Part shown: piece by piece, positions 25,213 to 35,658 of the stretch | How the letters are laid out: each line of letters begins with the position of its first letter | Position numbering within the stretch: the stretch's first letter is position 1 | DNA from: Micromonospora lupini str. Lupac 08 | GTDB taxonomy: Bacteria; Actinomycetota; Actinomycetes; Mycobacteriales; Micromonosporaceae | Direction of reading: 5' to 3' | DNA: 64,000 bases | NCBI RefSeq assembly: GCF_000297395.2 | Contig: NZ_HF570108.1 | Coordinates: 5,751,700-5,815,699 of the forward strand | Notes under the pieces: generated by a model | What the model saw: the letters and a program-made list of their open reading frames with translations, nothing else | What the model was told of the DNA's origin: nothing | Database searches by the model: none | Translations under genes and position numbers: made by a program

Positions 25213-25237
25213 GCGCCGCATGACCCGCCGCCACTGC

Positions 25238-27946
<2,709 letters not shown>

Positions 27947-28081
27947 CAGGAGCCTCCCACGCGCGCCGGATTGACACTTAACGAAGGTTCAGGGCGAAGG
28001 TTAAGCGAAGATCGGGCGGCCTGGGACCGTTCGGTGACAATAGGCACAGCCATCACGACTATCCGCGTTCGTACCGGTTTT

Positions 28082-28095
28082 TGGGAACGCTTCCA
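28082..28095. promoter_or_regulatory. LacI-family-type operator upstream of the hexosaminidase gene
   Basis: TGGGAACGCTTCCA is a near-perfect palindrome close to the TGGGAGCGCTCCCA sites bound by actinomycete LacI-type sugar regulators such as CebR. It lies about 110 bp upstream of the GH20 gene and probably mediates control by a carbohydrate-responsive repressor encoded elsewhere. Confidence 0.6.
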
Positions 28096-28205
28096 CGCGC
28101 ACGATCACGCAATATCCCCGGTCCTCGTATTGTTGACGCCACTGGTTCCACCGAAGCTCACTTTTGCCATATCCGACGCGAATAACCCCCTCCGGAGCCG
28201 TCGTC

Positions 28206-29951
28206 GTGTCATCCCTTCCGCTCTCCTCTCCCGCCCCCGAGCCGAGTGCCGAGCCGACCGCCGCCGAGTCGACCCCGACGGCCACCCCCGCCGACGCGGC
28301 CGCGCTGCCCGCGCACCGGCCGGAGGCCGGCGACCTGGCCGTGCTCGCCGCGCGGGCGGCCGGCGACGACCTGCTCGCCCCTCCGGTACGCCTCGACACC
28401 GTCGTACCGGCACCGGAACGGGTCGAAGCGGACCCCGGCGCCACCTTCGTGCTCACCGGGGACACGGCCATCCGGGTCAGCGCCCACCCGGGCGCCCGCG
28501 AGGTGGCCGACCACCTCGCCGCGTTGCTCCGACCGGCAACCGGGTTCCCCCTGCCGGTCGCCGACACCCTCGAGGCCGGGCCGACCGGCACGCTGACGCT
28601 CACCCTGGCCGCCACGCCCGCCGGCCCGGTCCCCGCACCCCCCGCCGACCTCGGCGCGGAGGGCTACCGGCTCGACGTGACCGCCACCGAGGTACGCGTC
28701 GTCGCCGACACCGCGACCGGCCTCTTCTACGGCGTGCAGACGCTCCGGCAGCTCCTCCCCGCCGCCGTGGAGAGCCCGACCCCGGTGACCACCCGCTGGG
28801 CGCTGCCCGGTGGCACGATCCTCGACCGCCCCCGCTTCCCCTACCGGGGCGCGATGCTCGACGTGGCGCGGCACTTCTTCGCCGTCGAGGACGTCCTGCG
28901 GGTGATCGACCACCTCGCCCGCTACAAGCTCAACCACCTGCACCTGCACCTCACCGACGACCAGGGGTGGCGCATCGCCGTCGACTCCTGGCCGAAGCTG
29001 GCAGACGTCGGCGGGGCGAGCGAGGTCGGCGGCGGCCCCGGCGGCCACTACACCAAGGCCGACTACCGGCGGATCGTCTCCCACGCCGCCGCCCGACACG
29101 TCACGCTGGTCCCGGAGATCGACCTGCCCGGCCACACCAACGCGGCGCTCGTCGCGTACCCCCAGCTCGCACCGGACAAGCTCGCGCCACCGCCGTACAC
29201 CGGCACCGAGGTCGGCTTCAGCTACGTCGACCCGGCCGACGAGCAGACGTACGATTTCATCGCCGACGTGCTCGGCGAGGTGGCCGCCCTCACCCCAGGG
29301 CCGTGGCTGCACATCGGCGGCGACGAGGCGTTCAAGGTCAAGGGCGCGGTCTACACCGACTTCGTGGAGCGGGCGCAGCGGATCGTCGCCGACACCGGCA
29401 AGGCCGTGGTGGGCTGGCACCAGCTCGCCCCGGCCGCGCACCTCGACGGGCGGGTCCTGCAGTGGTGGGGCACCGACGCCGACGATCCCACCACGGCCGA
29501 CGCGGTCCGCCGGGGCGCCCGACTGATCCTCTCCCCCGGCAACCACGCCTACCTGGACATGAAGTACGCCGAGGACACCCCGATCGGGCACGACTGGGCC
29601 GGCCTGATCGACGTACGTCGGGCGTACGACTGGGATCCGGGCACGCACGTCGCCGGCGTGCCCACCACTGCCGTTCTCGGCGTGGAGGCCCCGCTCTGGA
29701 CCGAATCGGTCACCTCGCTCACCGACATCGAGTTCATGCTGTTCCCCAGGCTGCCCGCCATCGCCGAACTCGGCTGGTCGCCCCGGGCCGCACACGACTG
29801 GGCCGGGTTCCGCGAGCGCCTGGCCGGGCACGGCCCGCGCTGGTCCACCGCCGGGATCACCTTCCACCGGGCCCCCGAGATCCCCTGGCCGGCGACGCCC
29901 ACGATCCCCCGGCAGGACCGCGCACCCCAGAACGGCCCGACAACCCCGTAG
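28206..29951 (+). CDS. Beta-N-acetylhexosaminidase, glycoside hydrolase family 20
   Basis: The 581-residue enzyme removes terminal N-acetylglucosamine from chitin oligomers or glycoconjugates. An N-terminal GH20b-like domain spans about residues 60-195. The catalytic barrel starts at RFPYRGAMLDVARHFF and holds HLHLHLTDDQGWRI, EIDLPGHTNAAL and the catalytic Asp-Glu pair in HIGGDEAF; the tryptophan-rich VLQWWG segment lines the pocket. No signal peptide is evident, so it is probably cytoplasmic. The GTG at 28206 has GGAG 8 bp upstream; an in-frame start 42 bp earlier is possible. Confidence 0.92.
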   Translation: MSSLPLSSPAPEPSAEPTAAESTPTATPADAAALPAHRPEAGDLAVLAARAAGDDLLAPPVRLDTVVPAPERVEADPGATFVLTGDTAIRVSAHPGAREVADHLAALLRPATGFPLPVADTLEAGPTGTLTLTLAATPAGPVPAPPADLGAEGYRLDVTATEVRVVADTATGLFYGVQTLRQLLPAAVESPTPVTTRWALPGGTILDRPRFPYRGAMLDVARHFFAVEDVLRVIDHLARYKLNHLHLHLTDDQGWRIAVDSWPKLADVGGASEVGGGPGGHYTKADYRRIVSHAAARHVTLVPEIDLPGHTNAALVAYPQLAPDKLAPPPYTGTEVGFSYVDPADEQTYDFIADVLGEVAALTPGPWLHIGGDEAFKVKGAVYTDFVERAQRIVADTGKAVVGWHQLAPAAHLDGRVLQWWGTDADDPTTADAVRRGARLILSPGNHAYLDMKYAEDTPIGHDWAGLIDVRRAYDWDPGTHVAGVPTTAVLGVEAPLWTESVTSLTDIEFMLFPRLPAIAELGWSPRAAHDWAGFRERLAGHGPRWSTAGITFHRAPEIPWPATPTIPRQDRAPQNGPTTP

Positions 29952-29962
29952 GTCTCCGCTGG

Positions 29963-30043
29963 CAGGTGATCGGCTCGGGTTCCATGAGGTCGCGGTGTCC
30001 GACCCGCCCGGACACCCCGATTTCACCGAACCCGAGTCGATCA
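29963..30043. repeat. Imperfect inverted repeat carrying the dispersed GATCGACTCGGGTTC core
   Basis: The left arm begins TGATCGGCTCGGGTTC and contains GGTGTCCG; the right arm contains CGGACACCCCG and ends GAACCCGAGTCGATCA. The arms are about 35 bp and mostly complementary. The same core sequence makes up the 51-bp tandem units at 8963-9140. Confidence 0.75.
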
Positions 30044-30210
30044 TTCCGGTCGGAGGTGGATGCCCGTTTCCGGCTGGGCGGTTTGGGTGGTTTCGGGTGT
30101 CGCCGTCCCGTGGCCACCGGCACTCGGGGGGCGGAATCGTGGGTCCGGCGGGGTCGTTATACCTGACATGCCGCCGCGACCCCCGGGCCGCGGCGCACGG
30201 CAGCCGCCGG

Positions 30211-30410
30211 GAACACCCGACCGGCCGCCACGGTTACATCCCCCGCACGACCGGGCACCACGAGCGGCCCGCCTGCGCGGCGGTCGCCGGGAACACCCGA
30301 CCGGCCGCCACGGTTACATCCCCCGCACGACCGGGCACCACGAGCGGCCCGCCTGCGCGGCGGTCGCCGGGAACACCCGACCGGCCGCCACGGTTACATC
30401 CCCCGCACGG
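30211..30410. repeat. 80-bp tandem repeat upstream of the C39-like gene
   Basis: Two identical 80-bp units (30211-30290, 30291-30370) and half of a third repeat head to tail. Each contains GGTTACATCCCCCGCACG, and related shorter motifs recur down to the gene at 30603. Nothing codes here on either strand with a ribosome site. The whole gap 29952-30602 is repeat-derived. Confidence 0.9.
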
Positions 30411-30602
30411 CCCAGCATCACCGGCCGGGCATCGTCCGGAAGCCCTCGGCGGAATGACTCGCCACCCGGACCGGTTACACCCCCGGACACCCGAGCAGGC
30501 CCCCCGAGCCGCCGGGCAGATCCCCCGAAGACTTCCCGCCCGGCACACACCCCCCGTTTCGTGTGCCGACGCGTATCCCCCGATGCAGAGGAGCACGCCA
30601 TC

Positions 30603-31262
30603 ATGCGTACCGATCTGATCCGTAAGACCGCTCTGACCGCTGCGGGCCTGGCCTTCACCGGCGGCGCCATCGCCGGCCCCGTCACCGCCGCCTACGCGGC
30701 CTCGGACGCCAAGCCTGTGTCGCAGACCCAGACCGACCGCAAGAACCACGGCGAGCGGGAACTGGGCGTGCGCTACGAAGCCCAACCCAACTTCTACTAC
30801 TGCGGCCCCGCCGCCACCCGCAACGCCCTCAGCGTCCAGGGCAAGAACATCAACGTCGACGACATGGCCAAGGAAATGGGCACCACCGAGGCCGGCACCA
30901 ACAGCATCAACGACATCACCCCGGTGCTGAACAAGGAGACCGGCAAGGCCGACGCCTACCACTCCGTCGAGATCAGCAAGCCCGACGCCGACGCCAAGCA
31001 GACCGACCAACTGCGCGCCGACATCGTCAAGACCGTCGACAACGGCCGCGCCGTCGTCGCCAACATCGCCGGCACCAGCACCGACACCGACGGCAACACC
31101 CACTCCTACGAGGGCGGGCACTACATCAGCGTCGTCGGCTACCACGACAACGGCAACACCGTCACCATCGCCGACTCCGCCGACCCCAACACCGCCGCCT
31201 ACCAGATCACCGTCGAACACCTCGCCGACTGGATCGCCACCCGCGGCTACGCCACCAGCTGA
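30603..31262 (+). CDS. Secreted C39-like (papain-fold) peptidase
   Basis: The 219-residue protein has a signal peptide (RKTALTAAGLAFTGGAIAGP, cleavage after AYA near residue 36). The mature part has the C39-type catalytic layout: a glutamine and cysteine in QPNFYYCGPAATRNAL near residue 65, a histidine in YEGGHYISVVGYHD and an aspartate in VTIADSADP. C39-like families cleave or bind peptides outside the cell; there is no attached ABC exporter, so it is not a bacteriocin-exporter protease. AGGAG lies 9 bp before the ATG. A strong terminator follows. Confidence 0.85.
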   Translation: MRTDLIRKTALTAAGLAFTGGAIAGPVTAAYAASDAKPVSQTQTDRKNHGERELGVRYEAQPNFYYCGPAATRNALSVQGKNINVDDMAKEMGTTEAGTNSINDITPVLNKETGKADAYHSVEISKPDADAKQTDQLRADIVKTVDNGRAVVANIAGTSTDTDGNTHSYEGGHYISVVGYHDNGNTVTIADSADPNTAAYQITVEHLADWIATRGYATS

Positions 31263-31279
31263 CCCGCGCCAGCACACCA

Positions 31280-31319
31280 CCGAAAGGGCCGGACCCCACC
31301 AGGGGCCCGGCCCTTTCGG
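31280..31319 (+). terminator. Strong hairpin terminator after the C39-like gene
   Basis: CCGAAAGGGCCGG pairs with CCGGCCCTTTCGG, extended by GACCCC/GGGGCC near the loop, 18 bp after the stop codon. It isolates the gene from the repeat array that follows. Confidence 0.85.
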
Positions 31320-31382
31320 CATGACCGGGTCACTGTCCAGAGCACGGCAGGCCACCCCGCCGACCTCGGCACGGGTCCTTTG

Positions 31383-31613
31383 GAGCTGATGTCGTAAACG
31401 AATCGGGGGGGAGTGGCCGACGGAGCCGAGAACGAATCCGGGGGGTGGCCGACCGAGCCGAGAACGAATCGAGGGGCGACCGACCGAGCCGAGAACGAAT
31501 CGAGGGGCGACCGACCGAGCCGAGAACGAATCGAGGGGCGACCGACCGAGCCGAGAGCGAATCAGGGGATGGCCGACCGAGCCGAGCGGGTGATTCGTTC
31601 ACGACATCAGCTC
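31383..31613. repeat. 31-bp tandem array enclosed by a 22-bp inverted repeat
   Basis: GAGCTGATGTCGTAAACGAATC (31383-31404, one mismatch) is inverted at 31592-31613. Between the arms, five or six units of about GAACGAATCGAGGGGCGACC plus CGACCGAGCCGA repeat at 31-34 bp. The array lies between the convergent C39-like and tRNA-dihydrouridine synthase genes. Confidence 0.85.
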
Positions 31614-31690
31614 GATAGGACGTCGAACTCATCTGCTCAGCCCCTGCGCGCCGAGGCCGCGTTCGGAAAGGACGTTCGCGGGGCGTCTCT

Positions 31691-31748
31691 GCTCAGCCGA
31701 CCAAGGGCTCAGCCGACCGAGGGCTCAGCCGACCGAGGGCTCAGCCGC
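31691..31748. repeat. 16-bp tandem repeat overlapping the dus stop codon
   Basis: GCTCAGCCGACCGAGG starts at 31691, 31707, 31723 and 31739 with one change. The last unit contains the TGA stop (31741-31743) of the dihydrouridine synthase gene, so the array may have grown out of that gene end. Confidence 0.85.
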
Positions 31749-32913
31749 CGGAGTCGTCCATTTCGGCGCCCTCGGGAACGGTGTCGTCGTCCCGGCTGGC
31801 CAGCCAGCCGTCCGGGAGGAAGACCTTGCCCGGCGAGTTGGTACGCCCGCGTGGCTGACCCAGGGCGGCCACCGGGAACGGCTCCGCCGGGTCGAGCTTG
31901 CCGAGCAGGTCGTCGAGCTGGGCCAGGCTCTCGATCATCGCCAGCGAGCGACGCAGTTCGCCGCCGACCGGGAAGCCCTTCAGGTACCAGGCGACGTGCT
32001 TGCGGAAGTCGGTGCAGCCGTCCCGCTCACCCCGGGCGGGGTTGCGGGCGCCGGCCACGAACTGGTCGACGAGCAGCTCGGCGTGCCGGCGCATGGTCAC
32101 CGCGACCTCGCCGAGGGTGGGGAGACGCCGTTCGGGACGCCCGTTGAAGGCGGCCTCCAGGTCGGCGAAGAGCCACGGCCGACCGAGGCAGCCACGGCCG
32201 ATCACCACGCCGTCGACGCCGGTGTGGGCGACCATCCGCAGCGCGTCGTCGGCTTCCCAGATGTCGCCGTTGCCGAGCACCGGCACGTCGAGGGCCTGCT
32301 TCAGCGTGGCGATCGCGTCCCAGTCGGCGGTGCCCGAGTAGCGCTGCGAAGCCGTCCGCCCGTGCAGGGCCACCGCGGCCACGCCGGCGTCCTGGGCGGC
32401 GAGCCCCGCTTCGACGTACGTCAGGTGGTCGTCGTCGATGCCCTTGCGCATCTTCACCGTGACCGGCACCCCGGAGGGCGCGGCGGCGTCCACCGCGGCC
32501 CGGACCAGGCGGGCGAAGAGCCGGCGTCGCCACGGGAGCGCCGCGCCGCCGCCCCGGCGGGTGACCTTGGGGACTGGGCAGCCGAAGTTGAGGTCGATGT
32601 GGTCGGCCAGGTCGCGCTCGACGACGATGCGCACGGCGGCGGCGGTGACCTCCGGGTCGGTGCCGTAGAGCTGGAGGCTGCGCGGCTGCTCGTCGTCACC
32701 GAACGCGATCATGCGCAGCGTCTTCGGGTTGCGCTCGACAAGCGCACGAGTCGTGATCATCTCGCAGACGTAGATGCCGCCGCCCTGCTCGCGGCAGAGC
32801 CGGCGGAACCCGACGTTGGTGATCCCGGCCATCGGCGCGAGCACCACAGGCGGCGACACCTGGTACGGCCCGAGGGCCAGCGGGCGCAGCGCGGGAACGG
32901 TCGAGGCGGTCAC
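31741..32913 (-). CDS. dusB: tRNA-dihydrouridine synthase
   Basis: The 390-residue FMN enzyme reduces uridines in tRNA D-loops. It shows APMAGITNVGFRRLCRE at the N-terminus, the catalytic cysteine in DLNFGCPVPKVTRRGGG and the FMN-phosphate region GNGDIWEADDALRM with GVVIGRGCLGRPW. A GTG at 32913 is chosen; the longer open frame would enter the hairpin downstream of glyS. The gene starts 11 bp after that hairpin, so translation may be leaderless or depend on readthrough. Confidence 0.92.
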   Translation of the reverse strand: MTASTVPALRPLALGPYQVSPPVVLAPMAGITNVGFRRLCREQGGGIYVCEMITTRALVERNPKTLRMIAFGDDEQPRSLQLYGTDPEVTAAAVRIVVERDLADHIDLNFGCPVPKVTRRGGGAALPWRRRLFARLVRAAVDAAAPSGVPVTVKMRKGIDDDHLTYVEAGLAAQDAGVAAVALHGRTASQRYSGTADWDAIATLKQALDVPVLGNGDIWEADDALRMVAHTGVDGVVIGRGCLGRPWLFADLEAAFNGRPERRLPTLGEVAVTMRRHAELLVDQFVAGARNPARGERDGCTDFRKHVAWYLKGFPVGGELRRSLAMIESLAQLDDLLGKLDPAEPFPVAALGQPRGRTNSPGKVFLPDGWLASRDDDTVPEGAEMDDSGG

Positions 32914-32924
32914 CGCACAAGTGT

Positions 32925-32967
32925 ACGGGGCCCCGACCGGCGCTTTCCGCGTCGGCCGGGGCCCCGT
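32925..32967 (-). terminator. GC-rich hairpin terminator after glyS
   Basis: ACGGGGCCCCG and its complement flank a partly paired inner stem and a CTTTC loop, directly downstream of the glyS stop. It ends only 11 bp before the dus start codon on the same strand. Confidence 0.75.
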
Positions 32968-32977
32968 GCCCACCGTC

Positions 32978-34357
32978 TCAGCAGCCGGGGAGGCGCTCGA
33001 TCAGGTAACGCTCGACCTGGTCCAGGGAGACCCGCTCCTGACCCATGGTGTCGCGGTTCCGCACCGTCACGGCGTTGTCGTCAAGGGTGTCGAAGTCGAC
33101 GGTGACGCAGAACGGGGTGCCGATCTCGTCCTGCCGGCGGTAACGGCGGCCGATCGCCTGCGAGTCGTCGAACTCCACCACCCAGCGCTTGCGCAGCAGC
33201 GTCGCGAGGTCCTTCGCCTTGGGCGAGAGCGCCTCGTTGCGCGACAGCGGCAGCACCGCCACCTTCACCGGGGCCAGCCGCGGGTCGAACCGCATCACGG
33301 TGCGCTTGTCCACGCCGCCCTTGGTGTTGGGCGCCTCGTCCTCGTCGTACGCCTCCAACAGGAAGGCGAGCACCGCGCGGGTCAGACCGGCGGCCGGCTC
33401 GATGACGTACGGCATCCAGCGCTCACTCTTGGTCTGGTCGAAGTACGACAGGTCGACGCCGGAGTGCTTGCTGTGCGTGGAGAGGTCGAAGTCGGTGCGG
33501 TTGGCGACACCCTCCAGCTCGGCGAACTCGGTGCCGCCGAACTGGAAGCGGTACTCGATGTCGACGGTGCGCTTCGAGTAGTGCGAGAGCTTCTCGGCGG
33601 GGTGCTCGTAGAGGCGCAGATTGTCCGCCGACAGGCCGAGGTCGAGATACCAGTTCCAGCGCTCCTGGAGCCAGTACTCGTGCCACTCTTCGTCGGTGCC
33701 CGGCTCGACGAAGAACTCCATCTCCATCTGCTCGAACTCGCGGGTCCGGAAGATGAAGTTGCCCGGGGTGATCTCGTTGCGGAACGACTTACCGGTCTGC
33801 GCGATGCCGAACGGCGGCTTCTTGCGGGCGACCGTCTCGACGTTCTTGTAGTTGACGAAGATGCCCTGCGCGGTCTCCGGGCGCAGGTAGTGCAGGCCCT
33901 CGTCGCTCTCCACCGGGCCGAGGTAGGTCTTCATCAGGCCGTTGAACATCTTCGGCTCGGTGAAGGTGCCCTTGTTGCCGCAGTTGGGGCAGTTCAGCTC
34001 GGCGAGCGAGGTCGGCGGCTGGCCGTGCTTGGCCTCGTACGCCTCCTCCAGGTGGTCGGCCCGGAACCGCTTGTGGCAGAACTGGCACTCGGTGAGCGGG
34101 TCGACGAACTCGGCGATGTGGCCGGACGCCTCCCACACCTTGCGGGCCAGGATCACCGCGGAGTCGAGGCCGACGACGTCGTCGCGCTGCTGGACCATCG
34201 TCTTCCACCACTGCCGGCGGACGTTCTCCTTGAGCTCCACGCCGAGCGGACCGTAGTCCCACGCCGATCGGGTGCCTCCGTAGATCTCGCTGGAGGGGAA
34301 GACGAAGCCTCGGCGCTTGGCGAGGCTGACGACGGCGTCGATACGGTCGGCTGGCAT
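32978..34357 (-). CDS. glyS: Glycyl-tRNA synthetase (homodimeric class II type)
   Basis: The 459-residue enzyme charges tRNA-Gly. It starts MPADRIDAVVSLAKRRGFVF, carries the SEIYGGTRSAWDYGPLG motif, a zinc knuckle (CQFCHKRF and CPNCGNKG), motif 2 around FRNEITPGNFIFRTREFEQM and the C-terminal anticodon-binding domain. The length is that of the single-chain bacterial/eukaryotic type. GGAGG lies 4 bp before the ATG. Confidence 0.97.
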   Translation of the reverse strand: MPADRIDAVVSLAKRRGFVFPSSEIYGGTRSAWDYGPLGVELKENVRRQWWKTMVQQRDDVVGLDSAVILARKVWEASGHIAEFVDPLTECQFCHKRFRADHLEEAYEAKHGQPPTSLAELNCPNCGNKGTFTEPKMFNGLMKTYLGPVESDEGLHYLRPETAQGIFVNYKNVETVARKKPPFGIAQTGKSFRNEITPGNFIFRTREFEQMEMEFFVEPGTDEEWHEYWLQERWNWYLDLGLSADNLRLYEHPAEKLSHYSKRTVDIEYRFQFGGTEFAELEGVANRTDFDLSTHSKHSGVDLSYFDQTKSERWMPYVIEPAAGLTRAVLAFLLEAYDEDEAPNTKGGVDKRTVMRFDPRLAPVKVAVLPLSRNEALSPKAKDLATLLRKRWVVEFDDSQAIGRRYRRQDEIGTPFCVTVDFDTLDDNAVTVRNRDTMGQERVSLDQVERYLIERLPGC

Positions 34358-34471
34358 GTTTCCTCCTACGCCGGCTGGCGGTCGGCGGGGGCGAGATGTG
34401 GATGGATCGGTCGGTTCGGGACAACGGTACGACCAGAGTCGTCCCGAGCCCAGCAGAATACCGGGGGCGGG

Positions 34472-34951
34472 TCAGCTCACCCCGCAGACCTCCATGCCGC
34501 CGGTCTGACCGTCCTGGCCCAGGCTGACCTGCTGCCGCTCCCGGTCGCCGCCGTCGAGGGTCACGTCGACCGGGACGGTCAGGTTGGTGGTGTCCACGTC
34601 ACCCACCCGGAACGCGGTGACCTGCGGCTCGGCGGCGGCCCGCCGCTCGAACTCGGGGCGCGACTCGCGCCGCTGCGCGTCGTCGCAGAGCTGGTCGTAC
34701 GCCCGGCCGTAGTTGTGCTCGACGAGCGCCTGGTAGTAGTCGCCGGTGACCGTGCGGCCCTGCTCGCGGATCGCCTGCACGCCGCTCACGGCGAGGCCGA
34801 CGACTGCCGTGCCTCCCCCGCCGCAGCAGATCACCACGGCGAGGGCGCCGACGCCGAGGCCGATCCAGAGCCGGGTCCGGCGGCCCTCGGTGGGCGGCGC
34901 GGCGAACGGCGGAGCCACACCGGGACCGGGCGGCGGGGCGGGTGCGGTCAT
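34472..34951 (-). CDS. Membrane-anchored uncharacterised protein
   Basis: The 159-residue product has a Pro-rich N-terminus, one membrane helix with an unusual CCGGGG stretch (residues about 30-52), and an outside domain (TVTGDYYQALVEHNYGRAYDQL) of the kind seen in DUF4878-like lipoprotein domains. It may bind or sense something at the cell surface; function unknown. The ATG at 34951 follows no strong ribosome site. Confidence 0.75.
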   Translation of the reverse strand: MTAPAPPPGPGVAPPFAAPPTEGRRTRLWIGLGVGALAVVICCGGGGTAVVGLAVSGVQAIREQGRTVTGDYYQALVEHNYGRAYDQLCDDAQRRESRPEFERRAAAEPQVTAFRVGDVDTTNLTVPVDVTLDGGDRERQQVSLGQDGQTGGMEVCGVS

Positions 34952-34975
34952 AGGAGCAGCGTAGTGTCCTGCCGC

Positions 34976-35317
34976 TCAGCGGTAAGGACCCGCAGCCCGA
35001 TCACTCTCGGCGACCACCACGGCTCCCCCGGGCGCGGCGCTGGCCAGCGCCTCGTACGCGGACGGTTCGTCGACCGACTCGGCGAGCAACGGCACCGCGC
35101 TCACCTTGACCTCGAACGCGCCCAACGCCCGCCGGTAGGTGCCGACCGACTCCCACTCGGTGACGAGTGACCAGTACCGGGGGTCGTCCAGGGCTCGGAC
35201 CAGTTGGCCGCGCAGGTAGCCGGGGCAGGCGGCCAGCGCGGTGAGGGCGGCGTGCGCCCGTTCGGTGAAGCCGTCGGCGACATCGACGTCGACCACGAAC
35301 CGGTTGGTCACCAGCAC
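34976..35317 (-). CDS. Antibiotic biosynthesis monooxygenase (ABM) domain protein
   Basis: The 113-residue protein has the small alpha/beta-barrel ABM pattern: FVVDVDVADGFTERAHAAL, CPGYLRGQLVRALDDP and YWSLVTEWESVGTYRRALG. Members include cofactor-free monooxygenases and heme-degrading proteins. No partner gene indicates a substrate; it is divergent from a small membrane protein gene. Confidence 0.82.
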   Translation of the reverse strand: MLVTNRFVVDVDVADGFTERAHAALTALAACPGYLRGQLVRALDDPRYWSLVTEWESVGTYRRALGAFEVKVSAVPLLAESVDEPSAYEALASAAPGGAVVVAESDRAAGPYR

Positions 35318-35346
35318 CTGGGGTTCCTCCTCGTAGAGTCTGTGGG

Positions 35347-35604
35347 ATGCAGCGTACGCAGCGCCCTCTGCTGGCCCGGTTGGCCGGGGCGAACCCGACG
35401 TCGGTGTTCCTGCTCACCCTGGTGGTGGTGCTGGTGGCGTTCTTCACGCCGGGGGTGGTCGGCGGTCTGCTGACGTTGGCCCTCGCCGCCGTCCTGATCG
35501 CCCTGTTGGTGACCACCTGGCCGGTTCAGGCGCCGCAGACCCGGCTGATCCGGCTGCTGATGCTGACCCTGCTGGTCACGGTGGGTCTGGCGAAGCTGCT
35601 CTGA
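35347..35604 (+). CDS. Small two-helix actinobacterial membrane protein
   Basis: The 85-residue product has two or three hydrophobic segments (SVFLLTLVVVLVAFF, LTLALAAVLIALLVTTW and LLMLTLLVTVGLAKLL) after a basic N-terminus. It resembles the DUF6703-like family known from actinomycetes; function unknown. The ribosome site is weak. It precedes the zinc operon by 55 bp but ends before the Zur-like site. Confidence 0.75.
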   Translation: MQRTQRPLLARLAGANPTSVFLLTLVVVLVAFFTPGVVGGLLTLALAAVLIALLVTTWPVQAPQTRLIRLLMLTLLVTVGLAKLL

Positions 35605-35623
35605 CATGCAAGCATGCGTTTTT

Positions 35624-35636
35624 GACAATCATTGTC
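35624..35636. promoter_or_regulatory. Zur-like operator upstream of znuA
   Basis: GACAATCATTGTC is a perfect 13-bp palindrome in an AT-rich patch (TTTTTGACAATCATTGTCG) just upstream of the zinc-binding protein gene. Position and AT-rich symmetry fit a Zur/Fur-family site; the operon itself encodes a Fur-family regulator. Confidence 0.75.
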
Positions 35637-35658
35637 GTTACCACGGACAGTTGGGGAC

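Noticed and set aside
30234..31355. A 373-codon minus-strand frame opposite the C39-like gene
   Set aside because: Val/Gly-repeat shadow of the coding strand.
31383..31613. Possible CRISPR array with 31-bp units
   Set aside because: Units are contiguous and diverge gradually; there are no spacers.
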